DNA of 64,000 nt from Seiridium cupressi (taxonomy: Eukaryota > Ascomycota > Sordariomycetes > Amphisphaeriales > Sporocadaceae): assembly GCA_036674765.1 (NCBI GenBank), contig JARVKI010000011.1, forward strand, positions 186,001 through 250,000. Reading direction: 5' to 3'. Positions 1 to 12,246 of this stretch are shown here, in pieces; positions within the stretch are counted from its first letter, which is position 1; each line of letters starts with the position of its first letter. The translations under genes and the position numbers were made by a program. The notes under the pieces were generated by a model that worked only from the letters and a program-made list of their open reading frames with translations, was not told where the DNA came from and searched no databases.

Positions 1-2202
1 CCTTCTTGGATGCTCCCGATGCAGTTGAGGGGTGCTGGTCTTTTCCGCGGGTTCATGTGCCTAGCCGGCTGAAACGCATCTCGAATTCCACTCTGCATTC
101 AAGCTTCGCAATGAGCCCCCAAAAAAGTCCCTGCTGGCAACCTTGTACGGGCCGCAACCTAGTCGGGTTGGAGAGAGCTCGCAGGAGTCCAAAGACAAAG
201 CTCCTTGAACCCATTATCTTGCACGACACAGTTCCTAGCAAAAGCGGCATGGACAACAACAGCGAGCTGAGACATCTGTCTCACAAGACCAGAATTTACC
301 GGCAGACATTGTATAGCCGACGTAGGTGGGATGGAGCTCATGTCCCCAAAGCCCGACCAGAAGCCTGTGGGAAACAGCTCGAAATCGCTATATACTACTA
401 CCATCTGCATGCTACTCGGCGTTCGCTTTGATGGGATAGCTATGGAGTGTAGATGACTGGATGGCTGTTGTAGGTAGCAGTTCACCATAGCACTAGGTCG
501 GTGGTACATGTTCGAAAGCTTGCGTCTCTCCACGACCGGTAGCCTGGCACCTCGCGACATGCTTACCCAGCGACCGGAATCACATCATACTTTCCCAGGT
601 CCAAACTGAGTTCTGCACATCTTGGCGCTTACTACTTGTATAATGACATTGATAAAGGTTTCAAGCAAGTTGCTGTCCGCACTGCAGCGCATAGGCCACA
701 TGGAACGGTCCACGTGCCTGTTGGATGTATCGTCCTGCACACTGGCGACGCTGTCTTGTACCCGACATAATGCGGAGTTTGTGTAGGACGGGTATCCATC
801 TGATGCAACGAGCGACACATTTGTGCCACGGCCCCTCTTCAGCGGTTGCACTGGGGCCTTTACAAGATCTTGCAGCTGACGCATGGCCAACATGGATCCT
901 GAAAGCATGAGATGAATTGCTGGGGGTCATAAGGGCCTTGTTCATACACGAACGATCGGCATCACACTACTACGAAGTCGATATCCACGTCAAAGGTAGT
1001 CCCTCTGGTACACCCGCCCGTGGAATACAACGGCGCCGCTTAGGTCGACGCTTGGTGGCCCAGTTTGTGCTGTACGCATTCGTAGCGCAGGGGCTATTTC
1101 TGTCCTGACACTAAAGCCGATCACTTCCGGGAAGCTCTCAGTCCTACGATCAGATCCCCGTGCCGTCCCAAACTTTGTGGAGCTGGGGAAAGACAGTGGT
1201 CCCTGGCCGGCTGACAAGTCTGCTCTAGCGGCTTGGGGGCTTTCAGCAGTGCATCGATTGGCATGAGGCACATTGCAACGGTAAGCCAGTCACAATCGTT
1301 TCCTCTTTCAGCAACACCCTCTTCTAGATCCATCGACGCTCCCTCCTGCATGGCTCCAATATCGCTGCGCTCCGATGTAACCCTCGTTGCATCCAGGTCC
1401 GTGAAACTCGACATGAGAGACTGGTAACCGTTCAGGCATATATGCAGCGGGCTTGAATGTATCGCATCTACTCTGCGATCGTGTATTACCAAGTCAAGTC
1501 AGTTCGACAAGCCCTTTAAAGACACATCATCGTGCCCTGGTCGTCCTCAATATCGGCCTGTCGAGCGAGCTTTTATGTCAATGAAAACCCCCACCCTTTC
1601 CCGGCCAGCACCCTAATCCTATACGGGTTTGTATCCCCAGCTTCAGGCAAGGAACATCCGGCCGTACCTTCACCTCCGTCCGTTCCTTTGCGATATATAC
1701 ATGGGCACTTAAGAGAATGACCTGGCCGAGCCTTTCATCCTTGTCTTGTCACCAAGAACACGCGCCTGAATGCAGGCGATTGAGTTGCACCAGCTTGTTT
1801 CAAGGCCACCCGAAGTCATATACAAAGTAAGTGGTGCAGCCACTTGCCCCGAGCCTACTCTAGCACTCTCCCACCGCTTTTGTCTCTCCTCAGCAGTACA
1901 AGAGTACGACGACGGAGATTATTCAGCTGTTGCGCCTCGCTATCAGATCATCTGCCTTGGCGAAACATTGACACCATTCACCCTCACCGCCATCGATCTC
2001 GGCTACACTAGATCGTTGGCAGCTTACCGATACGCAAACCTGGTGGGAATCCTCAACTCAACATTCCCGCTTTGTGAGGTCTCTATACACGGCGTTAGTG
2101 GCTCCCCTCCTGTGTGATAGGCTGATGGCTAAGCGGCTGGACGGTAAGATAGGCGGAGTTTGAACGCCTTTTCTTGGTCAGCAGCTGCAGCCAGACTCGA
2201 GT
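1..2202. other. Gene-poor leader region upstream of the Zn2Cys6 regulator
   Basis: No open frame here has a convincing ATG, codon pattern or recognisable motif on either strand. The longest frames (about 100-140 codons) overlap each other on both strands and mostly begin at non-ATG codons, as expected by chance in DNA near 50% GC. The last 400-500 bases probably hold the promoter and 5' leader of the regulator that starts at 2203. A left-edge gene cannot be excluded, but nothing supports one. Confidence 0.5.
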
Positions 2203-5200
2203 ATGGATTCGATTGAATCACCGCCTTCGGGCTCGTCCTCCGCCGCACAAGCGGAAGAGAGCTCACCCACACGGGATAAGCCTGAAGACGACTCAGCAGC
2301 AAAGAAGCCCGCAGTGAGAAAGAGAACCAAGACCGGCTGTCTTAGTATGTAGAAACTTTCCTTCAACTGGGGCTCGCTTTCTTGAATTATATCTGACGTC
2401 TTCAGCTTGCCGGAAGCGACGCATCAAGTGTGATGAAGCAAGACCGACCTGTGCCAACTGCATCAAGTCGAAAAGACAATGTGAAGGCTATAATCAGCGA
2501 GTGATTTTCAAAGAACCCCTTGGTGCCTTTGCTCCCTTCGGGCCTCTAGTTTACCCCCAGCCTTCTTCTCAAGCACTCGTACGCGAACAACAGCTATCTG
2601 CCGCGCAACAGAAATCATCATCTCAATCTCTTCAGATAATAGCACCGAAGCCGCCGCCTCCAGGATATTACCCAGGACTTGTACCCCAGTTCAGCCCGGT
2701 CTTTCCGAACCAGATTCCTCCAGTGGCTTCATCCCCTCTGAACTATGACCCAAATGTCTATGGCATACAGCCAACGCCAATCCCAAGGTTCACTTTCTTC
2801 CCCCCCGAAACTGTTGATGCCTTCTCTCAGAACCAATGGAGGCAGGGACCGCCGCCACCACCACCTTTAGAATCACAACTTGAGTTTCAAGAATTTCAGC
2901 AAGACAGAAGTCAAAGCAATCCTCTAGATACACTTCCTTTCCAGCATCAACAGATCCAACTTCCAGTGGCTGGGCTAGATCCTGACAAGAACTATGGAAA
3001 TCAGAGCCTCTTTAAGGTTCAGGAGCAGCAACAACCGAACGAGTGGGTAGAAGAAGATGGAGGGGAATTTGAGTATGACGATGAGATGGGCGAGTCGGAC
3101 GATGACGATATAATCATTCAAAGACGCCAGTCTGAATTGAACTCGATTGTATCACAGAGACTGAACGATCGCTTCGACTCATTTGGCATACAACCAAGAA
3201 CGTTTGCGATCCATGCTAATCACGTCATGGCAACTTACGAGCCATCGCCAGCCAACTCACCACTCAACGACAAGCAGATAGCAGAGGTATTCTGGCACTT
3301 TGTCAATGTCACCGGTCCTGCCATTTCCATGTATGAAAGACATCCATTTGATGGGACTACCTATTTTGAGGGACCTCAAGCTAAAGCCCGTCAGCACATA
3401 TGGACTTGTAAGTACTCCAAAAGCAGCACTTCTGACAATTGTTATGTCATGTTAACGTAATGTTTAGCTACATTTCCCATTCTTTCGTTGAGCCACCCAG
3501 CTCTGCTGCAAGCTATTCTAGCTATCGGTAGTTTGCAGATCGCTAAACTGAAGCTTGCTCCACCAACAGCCTCGCTCAAACACTACCATCTCTCTCTGCG
3601 GCGAATAGCACGTAACGTGGGTCGGCCTTCGAAGAAAACGCAACCATCAAACCTGGCCGCCATCTTACTGCTCGCCTTCTACGAGGTATGGAACTCGGAT
3701 CACGGGAAGTGGTGCAAACATCTTCTTGGTGGCCGCTGGATCATCAAGGATATCCCCTTCCCGGACATGGGCAGAAAGGTTATGGATATCAAGCGGCGGC
3801 TTCGTGAGAAAAAGCTGCAAGATATGCAGAATCAGCAGCAGCAGATATTGCTCGGCGTCGACGATGGGCCCTTCAGTGCTTTTGGCGTCTACGATCACCA
3901 GTTTGATCCACAGCCAGACCCCTTGCAAGGCGAGATGGACCCCCCGTATCACGACTGGGACCTGATGAACTTGCCCTTACTAAGCGTTCTCACGGGGCGA
4001 AATATTCATCCTGATGAACTTGGCTTTGTGCCGGAGGAACATAGCAACTACCCGAGAAGCCCCGGTAAGCTCACGGCGAAAGATATCGAGCTCTACGAAA
4101 CACTGAGCGACCTGTATTGGTGGTACTGCAAAATGGATGTCTATCAGAGTGTCTTGGGAGGAACAAGGTTATTGTAAGTCTCTATCCTAACAGCACCATT
4201 GGCAGCGCCGCTGATCCATGGCAGCATGAACTATGATCTTTGGGCTCAATGTCCGCCGAGGGCCCCGATGTGTCGCTCAGATGCTATGTAAGTCGACCCC
4301 TTTTGACGATGTTGATTGATCGGCTGACAGCCATCCAGCTATGGGACATATGATCATCTACTATTAGTTCTTGGGCGTTTGTCGGAATACCAGTCTCGTG
4401 ACCTGACTCGGAAGCGCCGCTTCTTCAAGGTCAGAGGAACATTCGGTCCGACGGGTGCACCACCTGGCACATTCCCAGGCATGATGCCAGCTTCTGATCA
4501 CGTACAACAACCGATGGGTTTCAGTCCACCACGAGAGGACCCTTCGTCGCCAAAGCCTGATAGTGAAGAGGACCTTGATCTACTAACTGCTAAAGCTTAC
4601 CAAGACTGGGAGGGTATCAAAGCAGCTTTTGAGGCTTTTCGGAACCACCTTGGGCCTGAATTTGAGCCGCTGGATCAGGACCTACATCCAATATCCATGT
4701 CGCCTTTTGGTCCAGCCATGCGGTATAGGACGTACAGTATCGCAGGCATATGGATGAACTACTTTATGGGCATGATCATTTTGCACAGATCCCATCCGCA
4801 GATGCCTCCAGTCGCCATGATGGCGGCGCCGATGAGTGCCCAACAGACGATGGGCTACGCTCTTCAGATTGCACGGATTGCCCACGGTCTGGAAGAGAAC
4901 GTGGGAGTTATGAGGGAGGTTAGCACGTTGGTCAGTGCCGCCTTCATCGAGAGTGCTTTCTGCTTGTTCGTTGCTGGGGTGCAGGTATGTCCTTCTGTCT
5001 TGTCTCGCCATGTCTTTGGTCGTATCTTGCTTTTTGCTTGCTCCCACGGCCTTACTTTGCGAAATCCATTAGGTTTTGATCCTGACGAGTTACAAACAGT
5101 ATCAAGCTGACACTCAACGCCAATGGCTCATCCGCCACCTCCATGATATCACCCGGCTCACAGGTTGGGAGTCCGGGCGGCGGATCGCCGAAGGCTGTGA

Positions 5201-5504
5201 GTCGGCTTGGTCGCGAGCCGCTGGCAACGGCCGTGGGCCGCCATATACTCGATCTTCGGACACGGATGTCTACTTGGATGCTGACAAGCGCGGCTCAGGC
5301 GTCTGGAGCCATCCTCGCCGAATTGATAAGCGCATCCAGGAGATCGAGGATGAGATGTGGGTCGTCGAGAAAGAGGAGAAGGCACACTATGCCTTGGGCC
5401 TCATCGGGGTGCAGGAGGATCTGGAGAAATTGGATCTGGATAGTGCGGAGAAGGAAGGTGGTTACACGGCCACGCAGCCGAGGGAAGAATATGGGAGAGA
5501 GTAG
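2203..5504 (+). CDS. Zn(II)2Cys6 fungal transcription factor
   Basis: This is a nuclear DNA-binding regulator of about 996 residues, built from six exons: 2203-2344, 2406-3407, 3468-4173, 4225-4287, 4339-4984 and 5073-5504. Intron 1 (2345-2405) splits the zinc cluster. After splicing it reads GCLTCRKRRIKCDE followed by CANCIKSKRQCEGY, giving the six cysteines of the binuclear cluster at about residues 46-74. The short linker VIFKEPLG follows. A proline- and glutamine-rich segment and an acidic patch (EFEYDDEMGESDDDD) occupy roughly residues 90-300. The rest is a helical fungal-specific regulatory region. The ATG at 2203 is chosen because it opens the frame that runs into the zinc cluster. The 63-nt exon (4225-4287) sits between two 51-nt introns. 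The cluster and its CEGYNQRV tail resemble a widespread filamentous-fungal family, but I cannot name target genes. Confidence 0.88.
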
Positions 5505-6058
5505 AGACCTAGGAATTATAGGAGGGCTTTTGTTCTGTTTAGGTCGGATATATGCTGGGGTTGGCTAAAGGGCAAAAGGTAGAGTCGGGACAGATCAATG
5601 GGATAAGAACGGCAAGCAATTACAACGAGTTTCCAAAGGCATATACCAAGTTCAAAGGGAGCATTCGGAGCAAGGCACTGATCGAAGCGATGGCTTAGCA
5701 AATAGCTTGTGGTTAAAATACCACCCAGCTTCCACGTCATATATGGTAACATGGCCTACGTAGATATGTTGTTTGGATATCCTCCGAAACGAAGGAACCC
5801 GCCCAACGTCATGAGATCCTTGGCACCTCTGCCGAGGTAGAGTGTTCGTGGGTGCCATCTTCAATTGTAATCAAGCTCCCTGGTGTGGACCGTGCGGTCA
5901 GACGCGGTAGGTCACTTGCATCGTAGCACGACGATGCCCGACAGACAGAATTCCAATATGGGTTTGTCGTCAGAAATTGTTACATTTTATCTTTCGGTCT
6001 ATCGCCTGAGTGCCAGCCTACCTGTAGATAAAGCTCATGAAACGGTGATGCCAGATGA
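5505..6058. other. Convergent intergenic region
   Basis: This stretch separates the 3' ends of the Zn2Cys6 regulator (+) and the proteasome gene (-). Short overlapping frames without motifs are present. It is most likely the two 3' untranslated regions. Confidence 0.6.
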
Positions 6059-6971
6059 TTAGTTTGCTGGGAGTCTCTCGACAACGGCCGCCATCTCCTC
6101 ATCTGTGTATATTCTGAAACCCTTCTCCTTTGTTACGCTCGCCAACTGGACGTTCTTCGAGTCTAGCTTCTCCTCCATCACTTGCTTCAGCGTCTTCAGG
6201 ACTAGTGTCTCGGCGTCGATGATGGTAAGGGACTGGTACAACGTTAGTCTTGCCTTGCGAGAAAGGGCCTCCCAGCGAGCGTATAACGCACCTTATGATA
6301 CTCGTTCTGTAACTCGGCCTGTGCACCTTCGCTTCCACTGCCAATCGCCTTTGCATCATACCGGTAGAAAGTACCACTGGGCTCGGCGTGGTACAATTGA
6401 GGACCATCCTCGTCGAAACCGGCAATCAACAAGGCCACACCAAACGGTCTACTCATGATACTCTCCTCACCGTCAGCACTCTCGCCGAACCGCAGAGCCA
6501 GATCGCAGATGGCCTGTGTGCAGCTCTCGACTCGGAGGGGCTCGTTGAAGTTGAAGGCGTGCGACTGCGACTCGACGCGGGCGTGCTCGACCATGCTGCG
6601 GGCGTCGGCCTGCAGACCCGACATGGCGCAACCAATGTGGCGGTCGATCTCAACAATCTTCTCGACGGATGAGGTCTCCAGGAGGGTGGAGGTCACGCGC
6701 TTCTCGACGCCCAGCACGACGCCCTCGGATGTTGCGACACCGATGGCAGTGGAGCCCAGCTTGATGGCTTCGAGACTGTATTCGACCTGGAAGAGACGGC
6801 CTTCGGGGGAGAAGGTGCTGTAGATTGGGTCAGTGACATCATGTCGGACGGTGAAGCTCGACTGCTGCTGAGACGTACTTGATTCCCCGATCTGTTTGTC
6901 ATGCGTTAGCTATAGCCAGTTGTGTTTGGGGCAGTGTAGAGCATACCGTATTCAGATCTTGCCATAAACAT
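6059..6971 (-). CDS. PUP2: 20S proteasome subunit alpha type-5
   Basis: The product is an alpha-ring subunit of the 20S proteasome core, in nucleus and cytosol. Four exons on the minus strand (6947-6971, 6879-6891, 6292-6817, 6059-6232) give 245 residues, the usual length for alpha-5. The first two exons are only 25 and 13 nt. Joined to exon 3 they give [19 protein letters not shown], then [20 protein letters not shown], the proteasome alpha signature. [20 protein letters not shown] and the [14 protein letters not shown] segment follow. The last intron (6233-6291) falls just before [10 protein letters not shown]. The gene is divergently arranged with the GCP2 gene, with about 530 bases between start codons. 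Identification is firm, and the micro-exons are supported by exact frame closure and by the conserved N-terminus they rebuild. Confidence 0.95.
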
Positions 6972-7499
6972 CTTGACGGTATTGTGGGGGGGTATGTGCT
7001 GGGGAACTGGTGGCGTAGTCGAGATGGAAGTCGGGAGATGATCGTGGTTGTGGTTGTATCTTGTTGCTCGGGTCGGAAGGCTGAGGTTGGATCTGGATCT
7101 GGAGCTACCGGAAGCTCAAGGCTGCTGCAGCGTTGACGAAGCTCCGTACCAAAGGTGCCCCGGGCCTTGCGTTGCCTTGTCCTTGTCGGGCGCCTGAAGC
7201 ACTGACCATGCCCGCTGAGTTCAGCCGCTGAGACAAGGTTGGGCTGGGAGATGGGCCGAAGTTCTAGCGGGTATTGATTGAATTGGCAGCTAACGTTAGA
7301 CGAATGACATGGATTGGAGCTGACGCGCCCACTTTGACGCGCTTCACATGCAGGTCCCAATGCGACTGGATTCGAGCCCAATTCTTGGAGTGGGAAAAAC
7401 ACACGACAGCAACGCGAAGGACGAGACCCCTATGCTTCCGGCGCAACCCACGCCAACAACGCCCCGGCTAGACATTCCCAATGTCGCCGCACCACCACC
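6972..7499. promoter_or_regulatory. Divergent promoter region of PUP2 and GCP2
   Basis: About 530 bases lie between two divergent start codons (6971 minus, 7500 plus), so both promoters must lie here or overlap the genes. I see no clear TATA box or named operator. The short frames in it lack homology and mostly lack ATG starts. Confidence 0.6.
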
Positions 7500-10333
7500 A
7501 TGTCGTCTAGGCTCCCGAACCACCCGGACAGACGTACTAATGGATCCGCTGATAATGCGACGACAAATGGTGCCAGCTCCAGACCCCGCATGAACACTGC
7601 CCGCAACTCCAATGGCGAGCGCAACGGCCCACGAGGGGTCGACTCGCCACAGTCCGGATACAGCAGCAACACCACGAACACAGCCCACAAGCGCTCAGCG
7701 TCGGGAAACCCAAGATCCCTGAGCAGGGCCGCCGAGGAGCGCAGGACCGAGAGGGTCACGGTCACCACGAGGGAGAAGCTGATCTCGCGCGCCAAGAGTC
7801 CTGAAAGACGGGCAACGAGGGACAGCGCGCCGCCCGAGAAATGGAAGGCGAAAGAGACAGCACGTCCCCGGACGGCTGAGGGGAGACAGAAGGAACCCGC
7901 CGTCGAACCGCCGTCGAAACCATGGGATCCCATTGCGACACTTATACCGCACACTTCTGCGCCACTGGCGAACCGCATCGCGATACCTCAACTTGCTTCA
8001 GAAATGCCGGCCGCTTTGCAACCACAGCCGCTTCACGAAATGTCCCTGGAAGCTCAGGAGGCCGCCATCATTGAGGATCTACTATTCGTGTTCATGGGGT
8101 ACGAGGGACAATACATACGGTTCTCCTACTCGTATAAGCCGACCGAGGAACGAGATCAGCTCACGGGGCCGGCCTATAAAATACTACCTGGCTTGGACCC
8201 AAGCTTGGAGGATTTGACGCAGGGCATGTTGAAAATGGCGTCGCATTACTCTGCGCTGGAGTACTTTGTGGATGTCCAGAGCCGGGAAGAATTTGGTGCT
8301 GTCAACCATGCACTTTGCGCAGCCATACGGAAGTTCTTACAGGAGTATCTGATCATGATTGCGCAACTGGAGACCCAATTCCTCACAAACGATACGTTCA
8401 CGTTGCATGTGCTGAATATCCACACATTGCCGACGAGCCAGATGATGTCACAGCTCTACTCACTTGCTCATGAGTTTCTGAAGCGAAACGCGTTACTCGA
8501 CGAGGAAAGCGAGGAAGACTCGGACCCTGACGATATTGACCAGATTCTGGAGAACCTTAGGAAGGGTGGCGATATTGTTCCGGGAAACATGACTGGAAAA
8601 AAGGTGTGTAAAGGAGGCGTTGTAATAGGTCTAATCACCAAGAGATTAGAGACAATGTCGGGAGATCCAGCAGCGAGGACATTACTTACATCATTGTTGC
8701 GCGATGCAACAAGACCTTACATGTCCATGTTAAACGAGTGGCTACACCGTGGTGGCATCAACGATCCTCACTCGGAGTTCCTCGTCAAGGAACAGAAGAG
8801 TATAAAACGGGAAATCCTCGACAAAGATTACACAGACGACTACTGGGAACGGAGATATACGCTTCGAGAGCACGACATACCGCCACAACTTCTCGGGGTC
8901 AAGGATAAGGTGCTTTTAGCTGGCAAGTACCTGAACGTGGTACGGGAGTGTGGAGGCGTCGACGTTAGCAAAGTCGCCCAAGATCTGCCTACCAGCTTCG
9001 ACGATCCACGATTTTTGGACAACGTCAACAATGCTTACGCATACGCAAACGAATCGCTCATGAAGTTACTCCTTACAACGCATTCTTTACCGGCCCGACT
9101 CCGGTCTTTGAAGCACTATTTCTTCCTGGATCCATCCGATTACTTTACCTACTTCCTGGAGTTGGGGGGATCCGAGCTACGAAAACCAGTCAAGTCTGTT
9201 AATACCGTCAAGCTGCAGTCTCTGCTCGATATCGTCCTGCGCCAGCCAGGAACTATTGTCTCGATGGATGCGTTCAAGGAAGACGTTGCTATAGAAATAA
9301 ACGAGGTCAGCCTCATCAAGATGTTGCAACGGGTTGTTAACATCACCGGCATGGAACAAGGCGAGGCTCTCCAACCTCTAAGCAACCAGCCAGTAGAGAA
9401 CGACAAGAACGCTAATGGTTTCACGTCTCTACAACTCAACTATAACGTTCCGTTTCCAGTATCCTTGGTTATTAGCCGGAAAACGATATGGCGGTATCAG
9501 GCACTTTTCAGATATCTTCTCTCCTTGAAGCATCTTGAATCGCAATTGTCAACAACCTGGCATTCGCACAATAGTGGTGTAGCATGGTGCCACAAGTCCT
9601 CCAGCAGGAGCTTGGAAATATGGAAGCGGAGGGTGTGGACATTGCGCGCTCGCATGATTGTGTTTGTACAACAGCTGCTGTATTTCTGCACCCTGGAAGT
9701 GATTGAGCCAAACTGGCAATCTCTAATGTCGAGGCTGAAGGCTAAGGATGGATCGCTTGATGGCTCGGGGAAGCCAGACCGCACGGTAGACGAGTTGATG
9801 CAGGATCACGTGGACTTCCTCGATACTTGCTTGAAGGGGTGCATGCTTACTAACGGCAAGTTGATCAGAGTGAGTACAATATTAAGCCCAACTTGGCCAT
9901 CGTAAACTAACAGACACAGATCCATTCCAAACTCATGCAGACCTGCACCATCTTCGCCACCTATACCAACTGGCTTTCCCGAGAACTTGAGAAAGCAGAT
10001 CCCGACCTGGTGGGCAACATCAAACCTCCCAACATGAGCGACGAGCAGTGGAAGCGATTCCAGATCGCCAAGTCTCAGAAGTCTTCTCACAACGATAGCA
10101 TGTCGTCTAACAGCCAGCTGCATGATGAGGAGGCCAGGATCAATAATCTCTTTGAGATCATCAAGAAGTGGGAGACGAATTTCAGTAGACATTTGCAAAT
10201 ATTGCTAGACGCACTCAACCATTATGCAGCCACGGAGACGGTGGTTTTGCTGAGTTTGTGCGCCAGACTGGCCACGGCGAACCAAGGCACGGAGTATGCT
10301 GGGTTGAGGAATGAGGAGGACATTCCCGCGTAG
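7500..10333 (+). CDS. alp4: Gamma-tubulin complex component 2 (Spc97/Alp4/GCP2 family)
   Basis: The protein is a core subunit of the gamma-tubulin small complex that nucleates microtubules at the spindle pole body. Two exons (7500-9869 and 9920-10333) give 927 residues. The 50-nt intron 9870-9919 has a CTAAC branch point, and reading continues from GKLIR into IHSKLMQTC. The first 190 residues are low-complexity, basic and Ser/Arg-rich. The GCP core then begins at about residue 193 with EAAIIEDLLFVFMGYEGQYI, a pattern of GCP2 rather than GCP3. Further family segments are YMSMLNEWLHRGGINDP, DDYWERRYTLRE and LKHYFFLDPSDYF, and the C-terminal half (SLVISRKTIWRYQALFRYLL onward) is the gamma-tubulin-binding domain. 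The start codon has the context ACCACCATG. An upstream ATG at 7432 is out of frame. Confidence 0.93.
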
Positions 10334-10742
10334 GCGTGTCCAAATGTCATGGCGTTGGCTAGATATTGTTAAGGCGTTCTGGCCGGATGGGGACAGAGCG
10401 GCGCCTCAGGCTTACGAAGATACCATGATTGAATTTAGTCCTGACTGTCTGGGCCTGATCAGTGTCAGTGCGATTATTGATATTGCGCATACGTCCTTGT
10501 GGATAATGCATTTAGCAGCTCATGGAACTTGATACGCACACCCCTCTGGCGTACGGATCACAATCCGCGTGCTGTTCGCGCCTCCAAACCTAGTAATGGT
10601 ATCAAATAAGTTCAAAGTCAACGATGAACAGCCATATATGGCCGCCAATAGCGAGTCAGACAAGTTAGGTTATCCTCTAATGCCATAATCTAGCTTGGCC
10701 GGTCACCTCGTGAAGACCTCACTCTTAATGGAAGCGCGGGAC
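10334..10742. other. Intergenic, 3' flank of GCP2
   Basis: Nothing recognisable is seen beyond the likely 3' untranslated region of the GCP2 gene. Confidence 0.5.
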
Positions 10743-11159
10743 TTAGTTGCCCAGGTCGTATATGATTTTCTCAAGCCGAGTCATATTCTCATGCGCTTCT
10801 TTCAGGATATCTCATAGCTCCTACCCATACCTAAGCTCTAAAGCGGGGGCTGTTTTCAAGGACGCCCCAAGTTTCAGTCGTGAACCTCTGCTTTACATCC
10901 AATATAGCTCCAATCTTCGTCCTGGGGAGTCTTTTAAGTGCTTCTTCAAGGCGGGCATGAAGACTTTCTGTTCTTTTGCTAGCTCGACCACCTGCTTGAG
11001 ACCTTTAGTGAACTTGTCGTTGTTCTCCAGCCTACGCGGCTTCACCACGCTCAAAAAGCAGGAGCTAATCTCTCTCTATTGGCCCAGATGTAGTCATAAT
11101 GTCCCCCGTGTCCGCAAAAGACATACTCAAGGGTGTCTAGCATCTGCTTGAGAATGCAC
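10743..11159 (-). pseudogene. Decayed protein-coding relic, function unknown
   Basis: Read on the minus strand, this stretch gives coding-like peptides broken by lesions. The first segment contains KQMLDTLEYVFCGHGGHYDY and ends at a TGA. One base over, the frame continues as LENNDKFTKGLKQVVELAK and KKHLKDSPGRRLELYWM, then a TAA at 10893-10895. It resumes with more coding-like sequence, then a TAG at 10821-10823 and a TGA at 10812-10814. It ends with DILKEAHENMTRLEKIIYDL before a natural-looking TAA at 10743-10745. The peptide is helical and charged. I do not recognise the family. The three internal stops could each come from a C-to-T change (CAA, CAG, CGA). No ATG or 5' end is visible. It lies directly next to a tRNA gene. 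That this is a relic is inference from peptide character; it could be chance. Confidence 0.45.
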
Positions 11160-11166
11160 AAGCAAC

Positions 11167-11171
11167 AAAAA
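11167..11171 (-). terminator. RNA polymerase III T-run terminator for the tRNA
   Basis: A run of five A on the plus strand, which is five T in the transcript, lies 7 bases past the tRNA 3' end. This is the usual position for Pol III termination. Confidence 0.6.
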
Positions 11172-11178
11172 GAACAAT

Positions 11179-11249
11179 TGCATTAGCCGCGAATCGAACG
11201 CGGGCCCCATCTATGGCAACGATGGATTCTAGCACTGAACTACTAATGC
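11179..11249 (-). tRNA. tRNA-Gly (anticodon GCC), slightly degenerate
   Basis: The reverse complement folds as a 71-nt tRNA. The 7-bp acceptor stem is perfect (GCATTAG with CTAATGC) and is followed by discriminator A. The D-arm is GTTCAGTGCTAGAA. The anticodon loop is TTGCCAT, with GCC preceded by T33. The T-stem CCGCG/CGCGG closes TTCGATT. The body closely matches eukaryotic tRNA-Gly-GCC. Two departures are visible: the first pair above the anticodon loop is G-A, and the conserved GG of the D-loop reads GC. No intron and no encoded CCA are present, as normal in eukaryotes. A T5 run lies downstream. It may be a functional minor copy or a decaying one. Confidence 0.75.
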
Positions 11250-12246
11250 TTGGAGAACCTATGATTAACAGTTACTACATTATGGAATTGCACTCACTGA
11301 CTCCAAATCCCACAGCGAGGCCGCGTTTTCCATGCCACCCTGAAGAGGAATCGTGGGTTCTGGTATGCCTTGTGCTTACTTGACGGGTTAGCCTGTTCGC
11401 TGGAGAGGAGCGCTCATCCAGTACCGGCACTTTTACAACTATTTACACTGCGATTCCAATTGTCAATGGCCGATCTGTGTCGAGCTCGTCAAGATGCTTC
11501 CGGTTTGCTATCCGATACATCCTGCTTGCTGTGATATCGCTTGGTCTGTCTGTAAATCGTCCATGGAACGAAGGCTGGAACAATTGGGTCTTCTGAAGAC
11601 GCGACGGAGTTATGAGAGAATGGAGAAGATGAAGAATCCATATTCCAGAAGAGACAGAGGATTATAGCATCCGGGCATTGAGGGCGTTTTGAACCGCTTC
11701 ACAGTAGTGTTACTAGTAACCTTCTAGCATAATTCCATTAGTGTTTTTCACATTTACTGCGGATGTAAGGCCCAAACTGACACTCCCCAAGCATGCTAGA
11801 ACCATTTTTTATATTTACAAGGTACACTACCTTAGTACTTCACAAATTTGTTCTCAAAGCTAGGAGAGCAGTGGTATCGTGCCACTCATCTCTGTTTTCC
11901 GTGAAATTTTCCTCTTGCACGCAGGAACTCAGCTTTGCAGTGTAAGCCTTTTAAGTAGTCCCCGTGAAGCACGTTGTAAACAGACTGTATGGTATAGACA
12001 TAGTTATGCTATAATACTCAGGTTTGAGTTTCCTACATGACTTGGATGTCAAAAAGCATCACGAGTGCGAAAGGTACTAGATGTAGTCTGACGGTCACGA
12101 AGAATCACTTTGTAAACGAAGTCCCGGTCGATTAATAAAGCCTATTTTCGTCCAGGAAACTGAAAATTGACTACGCATTTACCATTGATACCTTTTGGCC
12201 ACCAATTCCTGTCCCAATATGTGCCTACCAAGTCGCCACCTCCGGC
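11250..12246. other. Intergenic, no gene seen
   Basis: No open frame of note occurs on either strand. The sequence becomes A+T-richer around 11.7-12.2 kb. It holds the 3' flank of the minus-strand gene ending at 12247. Confidence 0.55.

Noticed and set aside
1121..1427. Minus-strand frame with SSFTDLDATRVTSERSDIG-like peptide
   Set aside because: No recognisable motif, no promoter, and a near-complete antisense frame overlaps it. Kept as noise in the upstream region.
1770..2117. 115-codon plus-strand frame just before the Zn2Cys6 gene
   Set aside because: It is close to the regulator's start and likely part of its leader. It has no motif and no splice signals linking it to the regulator.
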